Of a stretch of DNA of 9,850 nucleotides, positions 5,683 through 9,850 are shown piece after piece. Made by a program: the position numbers and the translations under genes. The stretch is from JBEIJQ01 sp040380145. GTDB lineage: Bacteria > Bacteroidota > Bacteroidia > Chitinophagales > Saprospiraceae. Numbering within the stretch: the stretch's first letter is position 1; each line of letters begins with the position of its first letter. The notes under the pieces were generated by a model, which saw nothing but the letters and a program-made list of their open reading frames with translations, was not told the DNA's origin and did not search any database. The DNA lies in NCBI GenBank assembly GCA_040380145.1, contig JBEIJQ010000116.1:1-9850 (forward strand), read 5' to 3'.

Positions 5683-7137
5683 ATGCGCCCGGTATTTGTT
5701 TTGGCTATTCTGCTTTTGGTCTCCCAATGGATCAACGCACAATGTCTGAAAGGTGACTGTGTAAACGGACAGGGGATTTATGTGAACAAACTGGGCGGAC
5801 GATACGAAGGTGCTTTCAAGGAAGGGAAGCGCTCCGGCATAGGTACTTATTCTGCTCCGGACAGTTCTCGTTTCATGGGCGTTTGGCTCGACAATTTGCC
5901 CCACGGGCATGGCCGTCAGATCAAAGCGGGCGATACTGTTGACGGAGTTTGGCAAAAAGGCAGCCTTGTCTCCCGTTTCGATCGACCGGATCCCAACTTT
6001 TCGTTGACCGAGGCCTATCTTATCGAGCCACATTTACAGAAACCCGAGGAAAAAGATCCGCACTGCTTGGCGGGCAATTGCATCGATGGAGACGGCGAGT
6101 ATCTTTTCGACAACGGCGACCGCTACTCGGGGAGCTTTCAAGAGGGTAAAAAGCACGGAAGGGGGACCATTTACTACGGCAACGGAGATCGTTACGAGGG
6201 CGATCACGAATTTGGACTATGCAAGGGCAGGGGAACCCTATTCTATGCCAACGGCAACCGGTACGAAGGAGATTTCGAAAGGGATCTCTTCCACGGCTTA
6301 GGCTCGTTTTTTTATTCCGATTCGACGACCAATACCGGCCTTTGGAGCGAGGGCGCGTTTTTGGGCTCGATCATGGGCGATCAGGAACCTTTGTCTCCGG
6401 CCGATCCTATCAACATGCAATCTTGGGCGGTGGTGGTAGGGGTTTCCCAATATACCGCCATGCCCCCGCTGAATTATACCGACGACGATGCGCGGCTGTT
6501 GGCCGAATTTCTGCGCAGCCCGCAAGGTGGGGGGCTGGACAACGAACACATCAAGCTGCTGGTCGATTCGCAGGCCACCAAGGCCAATATCACGGCTGTT
6601 CTCGAAGAGACTTTCGGCAAGGCTGGCCCAAACGACCTGATCGTGTTTTATTTTTCTGGCCATGGGATGCCGGGAGCGTTTTTGCCGATAGACTACGACG
6701 GAAAAAACAATGTACTGTCGCACGGCGAGGTGAACAGTTATATTTTCGACAGCCCGGCAAAATTCAAACTCTGCTTGGCCGATGCCTGCCACTCCGGCAG
6801 TTATGAAAAAGTCGTCAACCGCACGCAGGCCGACCAGACTTTGAGGAAGTTCTATTCGTCGTTCGACCGCGTCCGAAAGGGTTTCGCGTTGATCCTATCT
6901 TCGCGGGGTGAGGAATATTCATTGGAGTCCAGTGGCCTCAAACAAGGTCTATTTAGCCATTTTTTGATCAAAGGGCTCGGCGGCATAGCCGATGCCGACC
7001 AAGATGAGATCATCGATGTGACCGAATTGTACGAATACTTGCAAGCAAAGGTATCGGATTTCTCTGCCGGCTTTCAAAACCCGATCATCACCGGAACCTA
7101 CGATCCCAAGATGACCGTGGGCGTGGTGGAAAAGTAA
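5683..7137 (+). CDS. Exported MORN-repeat / caspase-like (peptidase C14) fusion protein
   Basis: The 484-residue product has a signal peptide at residues 1-19 (hydrophobic FVLAILLLV, cleavage after INA). The next residues, QC, do not form a lipobox. Residues 20-230 hold about seven MORN-type units (pattern RYEGxFxxGxxxGxG), in two blocks that each begin with a CLxG(D/N)C(V/I)xGxG module (residues 21-31 and 128-138). Residues 245-480 form a caspase-fold domain: WAVVVGVSQY strand, the DDDARLLAEFL helix, catalytic His327 in FYFSGHG and catalytic Cys369 in LADACHSG. Both dyad residues are present, so it is probably an active cysteine endopeptidase; substrate and activation are unknown. An acidic EF-hand-like loop (Asp437, Asp439, Asp441, Glu448) precedes the ELYEYL helix, as in many bacterial C14 proteins. 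The signal peptide implies periplasmic or outer-surface action. ATG 5683 is chosen because it gives the signal peptide directly. The gene lies 49 bases after DUF4290 with no terminator between, so co-transcription is likely. Confidence 0.9.
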   Translation: MRPVFVLAILLLVSQWINAQCLKGDCVNGQGIYVNKLGGRYEGAFKEGKRSGIGTYSAPDSSRFMGVWLDNLPHGHGRQIKAGDTVDGVWQKGSLVSRFDRPDPNFSLTEAYLIEPHLQKPEEKDPHCLAGNCIDGDGEYLFDNGDRYSGSFQEGKKHGRGTIYYGNGDRYEGDHEFGLCKGRGTLFYANGNRYEGDFERDLFHGLGSFFYSDSTTNTGLWSEGAFLGSIMGDQEPLSPADPINMQSWAVVVGVSQYTAMPPLNYTDDDARLLAEFLRSPQGGGLDNEHIKLLVDSQATKANITAVLEETFGKAGPNDLIVFYFSGHGMPGAFLPIDYDGKNNVLSHGEVNSYIFDSPAKFKLCLADACHSGSYEKVVNRTQADQTLRKFYSSFDRVRKGFALILSSRGEEYSLESSGLKQGLFSHFLIKGLGGIADADQDEIIDVTELYEYLQAKVSDFSAGFQNPIITGTYDPKMTVGVVEK

Positions 7138-7143
7138 ACTGTG

Positions 7144-7985
7144 TCACGGCACGTACAGCGTATCGCGGTCAAAAGAAATGAACGTGAAAATCCCGATCCC
7201 GCCGTCCACGTTGCCGAGGATGCGACCGGGTTGCGCAAAAGGACTTCCGTTGGATTGTATGGCATCGTTGACGGTCTCGAGGAAGTCGTGGTAGGCCCGA
7301 TCTATGTGGTACAGGGTTCCCACGATGGTATCGCCGCGTTCAAAGGCGGGACCGGTGCCGAAGATCACATATTCTCCGTTCAGAAAACGGGCATCATCCG
7401 GGCGAAGTCGAGTATCGGCAGACTGTCTAGGGAGGTCTTCTGTACCACCGGACGGTAAAAATTCGCCTGTGAGCCGTCGTCTTGGAATTTCATCAACAAC
7501 GCAACATCCAAGGAGTCGTTCAAATAGGCGGGCTCCAGTTTGTCCAGTTGCACGGGCGGCAATATGCGCGTCGAAGCCGTGATGGTCCGCCCCTGAGGAT
7601 CGGTTATGAAAAGCCTGAAATCGCTGTCGTAATCCAGCGGGCACAACGTGGTGCTGGCGTAGTTGTAGAACTTGGTGCCTTCTTCGTTGAAATACGGTAA
7701 AAAGGGAATCGGGCCGCCGGGTAGAGCGGGGGCTTCCCGGAGCGTGTCGCGAACGCCGTTGTGCTCGATCACGCAGACAGCGCCGGAAACAAACGGAAAC
7801 TCGGCGAAGGAATCGAAATATCCCACCGACTCGCTCAACACCAGGCGATAGGGCCGGCCGGGTTCCAAGTAGCATTCCACGACCAGTTGCCGTTCGTGCG
7901 GGGGCAACTCGATCTGGATGTTGTTTTCAAACGATCTGCACGCGCCAAGGGCCAGCAGGAGCAGGGGGAAAAGATGTTTTTTCAT
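7144..7985 (-). pseudogene. DUF4249 family outer-membrane lipoprotein, frameshifted
   Basis: The gene starts at ATG 7985-7983 with a lipoprotein signal: MKKHLFPLLLLALGAC, lipobox LGAC, lipidated Cys16. The first frame runs through an N-terminal beta-rich region (PHERQLVVECYLEPG), ILPPVQLDKLEP and FYRPVVQKTSLDSL, then hits a stop at 7382-7380. The family C-terminus is in another frame: DDARFLNGEYVIFGTG, FERGDTIVGTLYHIDRAYHDF, NPFAQP-like GSPFAQPGRI, GNVDGGIGIF, ending DTLYVP at the stop 7146-7144. One missing base near 7398-7404, most simply one G in the plus-strand run at 7400-7402, would restore a single 280-residue protein reading DFAPDDARF. DUF4249 proteins are surface or periplasm-facing lipoproteins of unknown function, usually encoded beside a TonB-dependent receptor, as here with an 8-base gap. 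It may be a true pseudogene, phase variation, or a sequencing or assembly error. Confidence 0.85.
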
Positions 7986-7993
7986 TTGTTTTT

Positions 7994-9850
7994 CTAAAAA
8001 GAAAAATTGAAGGTGACGGTGGGCAAAATGGGGAAAAGGGAAACGACCTTGGGCACTACCCGGTCGGGCGCACCGTCGGCGTTGTCGTCCAGCAGATCAT
8101 AGAAAATGAAAAATGGGTTGCGGCGATCATAGACATTGAAAATACTCAGTGTCAGATCGCTTTGGAAGCGTTTTTCCGGCTTGGACAGTTTCCAGACCAT
8201 ATTGAGGTCCAAACGGTGATAAGAAGGCAGGCGAAACTTGTTGCGGGCAGAATACAAAGGTGCGAGGTTGAGCTCGTAGAAAGTGCCCGTTGACAGATCG
8301 AGGTTGGGGATGCCGTTCTGGTCGAAAAAATTGAAGCGGCCCTCAGGGAGGGAAAAGGCGTTGCCGGTGTTGAACACCCAAACCGCGCTGAACGTTATCC
8401 GCTTGCTGGCCTGCCACATGAGCACGACCGAAATGTCGTGGCGGCGATCGTACCGCGGCCGGAAGGGCCGTCCGTTGTCGATGTCGGGAAATGTGCGTTC
8501 GGCCCAAGAAAGCGTGTAGCCCAACCAGCCGCTCACCTTGCCGAGCTTCTTTTCGAGGTACAGTTCGGCTCCGTAACTGCGCCCGGTCCCGAAAACGAAT
8601 TCTTCGTCGAGGTTGTCGTTGGCGATCAGTTGCGCGCCGTCCCGGAAGTCGATTTGGTTGCCGAGCCATTTGTGGAAACCCTCCGCAGAAAAGAACCAGT
8701 TTTTGCCCAGCGCATAGTTTACCCCCAGCGAAACCTGATCGGAATACTGTGGCCGCACCCGGCGCGTGGACGGATACCACACGTCGGTGGGCAGGGTGGC
8801 GGCCGAGTTGGTCACCAAGTGGATGTATTGGTACATCCGCGTGTAGGAGGCTTTCAGCGAAAGATTGTCGAGCAGCGAATAACGCAAGGCCAGGCGGGGC
8901 TCCAGGCCGGCATAGAACTTCCCGTCGGAAACGAAGCCCGACAGGCGCAGGCCCGTGTTGAGGGCCAACAGGGGCGTGATGTTCCATTCGTCGTTGGCAT
9001 AAGCGGCCATTTCCAAGGCCGTATATTGGTTGCCGGCCTCGAGGTCAAACTCGCCGTTGTCGCTGCCAAAGCGTAAGCTGTTGACATCGAACGTATGGTG
9101 CACGGCGTTCCAGCCGAAACGCACGTTGTGGTCGTCGTTGGGGAACCAGCCGTAGTCGTTTTTCAAGTTGAGGTCGCGGATGCCCGAGCCCAGGCTGAAT
9201 TCGAAATCGCCGAACCGGCTGCCCACGTTGTATTGGTAATCGGAAAAGGTGAACGTGGTGTTGGAAAACAGTTTGGGATTGAACACATGGTTCCAACGGG
9301 CGGTCACGGTGGCGTTGCCCCAATTGAAGTTGAAACTGAAACGCTCGTCTTTGAAATCGAACACGTCGCGGCCGAAATATCCGCTCACGTACAAACGGTC
9401 ATTGGGGCCCAGATCGGCGTTGAACTTGGCGTTCAGATCGTAAAAATAATAGTCGGGGATGCGGGTGCCGCCGCCTTCGGGACGCTCGTTGGCCCGATTG
9501 ATGGCCGAGGTGATCAGGTCGGCATAAGTGCGCCTGCCCGAAACGATGAACGAAATCTTGTCCTTGACGATGGGGCCTTCCACGGTCAAGCGCGAAGAGA
9601 TCAGCCCGACCCCGCCCGTGGCCGCCCAGTGCTTGCGGTTCCCTTCATTGAGCTGCACGTCTATCACGGACGACAGTTTTCCGCCGTACTGGGCCGGGAA
9701 CCCCGCTTTGAACAATTCGACGTTTTTGACAGCGTCGTTGTTGAAAGTGGAGAAAAATCCGAACAAGTGGCTGGGGTTGTACACCGGCGCCTCGTCGAGT
9801 ATGAAAAGATTCTGGTCGGGGCCGCCACCTCGCACAAAGATTCCCGAAAC
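7994..9850 (-). CDS. TonB-dependent outer-membrane receptor (N-terminus missing)
   Basis: The reading frame is open to the right edge, giving 618 codons. It begins inside the plug domain: SGIFVRGGGPDQNLFILDE, then APVYNPSHLFGFFSTFN, FKAGFPAQYGGKLSSVIDV and GGVGLISSRLTVEGPI. A long beta-barrel follows, rich in aromatic alternating strands and ending FPILPTVTFNFSF. The terminal Phe is typical of proteins folded by the Bam machinery. Late barrel signatures include FNVYDRRNPFFIFYD. The missing part should hold the signal peptide, probably a carboxypeptidase-regulatory-like domain, any TonB box, and the start of the plug. The GTG at 9835 is not the start. The substrate cannot be read from the sequence. 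It is upstream of, and nearly abuts, the DUF4249 gene (8 bases), so the two are probably one transcript with the promoter beyond the window. This looks like the VRGG-type receptor family usually paired with DUF4249, not a SusC with SusD partner. Confidence 0.93.
   Translation of the reverse strand, partial: VSGIFVRGGGPDQNLFILDEAPVYNPSHLFGFFSTFNNDAVKNVELFKAGFPAQYGGKLSSVIDVQLNEGNRKHWAATGGVGLISSRLTVEGPIVKDKISFIVSGRRTYADLITSAINRANERPEGGGTRIPDYYFYDLNAKFNADLGPNDRLYVSGYFGRDVFDFKDERFSFNFNWGNATVTARWNHVFNPKLFSNTTFTFSDYQYNVGSRFGDFEFSLGSGIRDLNLKNDYGWFPNDDHNVRFGWNAVHHTFDVNSLRFGSDNGEFDLEAGNQYTALEMAAYANDEWNITPLLALNTGLRLSGFVSDGKFYAGLEPRLALRYSLLDNLSLKASYTRMYQYIHLVTNSAATLPTDVWYPSTRRVRPQYSDQVSLGVNYALGKNWFFSAEGFHKWLGNQIDFRDGAQLIANDNLDEEFVFGTGRSYGAELYLEKKLGKVSGWLGYTLSWAERTFPDIDNGRPFRPRYDRRHDISVVLMWQASKRITFSAVWVFNTGNAFSLPEGRFNFFDQNGIPNLDLSTGTFYELNLAPLYSARNKFRLPSYHRLDLNMVWKLSKPEKRFQSDLTLSIFNVYDRRNPFFIFYDLLDDNADGAPDRVVPKVVSLFPILPTVTFNFSF

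Noticed and set aside
7405..7875. Upstream part of the minus-strand frame that ends at 7144
   Set aside because: Only the portion after about 7400 resembles DUF4249. The earlier part is an Arg-rich shadow of the true frame.
7380..7985. The 201-residue minus-strand frame as a complete gene
   Set aside because: It stops in the middle of the DUF4249 fold, and the missing C-terminus is in the neighbouring frame directly downstream.
8438..9076. Plus-strand reading frames opposite the TonB receptor
   Set aside because: They are out-of-frame shadows with no domain character; the minus strand carries a continuous receptor barrel.

Overview
The window looks like a chromosomal segment of a Bacteroidota bacterium. 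Five features point there: a SprB-type repeat adhesin with a type B (CHU_C) C-terminal secretion domain, a DUF4290 protein, a TonB-dependent receptor next to a DUF4249 lipoprotein, A-rich leaders without Shine-Dalgarno sequences, and a TAnnTTTG-type -7 element. The high GC content (48-68% in the stretches counted by hand) and the protein style suggest the Saprospiria/Lewinella side of the phylum, but that placement is inference. No rRNA, tRNA, CRISPR array, transposase or phage gene was seen.

Layout from left to right. (1) Bases 3-4568, plus strand: the 3' part of a giant surface protein, open at the left edge. It has part of one SprB repeat, 17 complete repeats of about 76 residues, an Ig-like linker and the CHU_C domain. 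(2) Bases 4569-4925: an intergenic region with a GC-rich UUCG-loop terminator, then a nested AT-rich palindrome that looks like a bidirectional terminator, then a leader with a candidate promoter. (3) Bases 4926-5633, plus: a DUF4290 protein with an 11-lysine tail. (4) Bases 5683-7137, plus: an exported protein joining MORN repeats to a caspase-like (C14) peptidase domain. (5) Bases 7144-7985, minus: a DUF4249 lipoprotein gene broken by an apparent one-base deletion. (6) Bases 7994-9850, minus: the C-terminal 618 codons of a TonB-dependent receptor, open at the right edge.

How the genes relate. The adhesin is an isolated 3' end closed off by strong terminators. DUF4290 and the MORN-caspase are probably co-transcribed, as they are 49 bases apart with no terminator or convincing promoter between them. 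The receptor and DUF4249 genes form a separate convergent operon, a pairing common in Bacteroidota and thought to serve uptake or surface binding of an unknown ligand. The two convergent transcription units meet with 6 bases between their stop codons.

There is no clear new multi-gene system here. The items most worth following are the exported MORN-caspase fusion with its duplicated cysteine modules, the overlapping hairpins after the adhesin, the frameshift in the DUF4249 gene, and the mosaic structure of the adhesin repeats.
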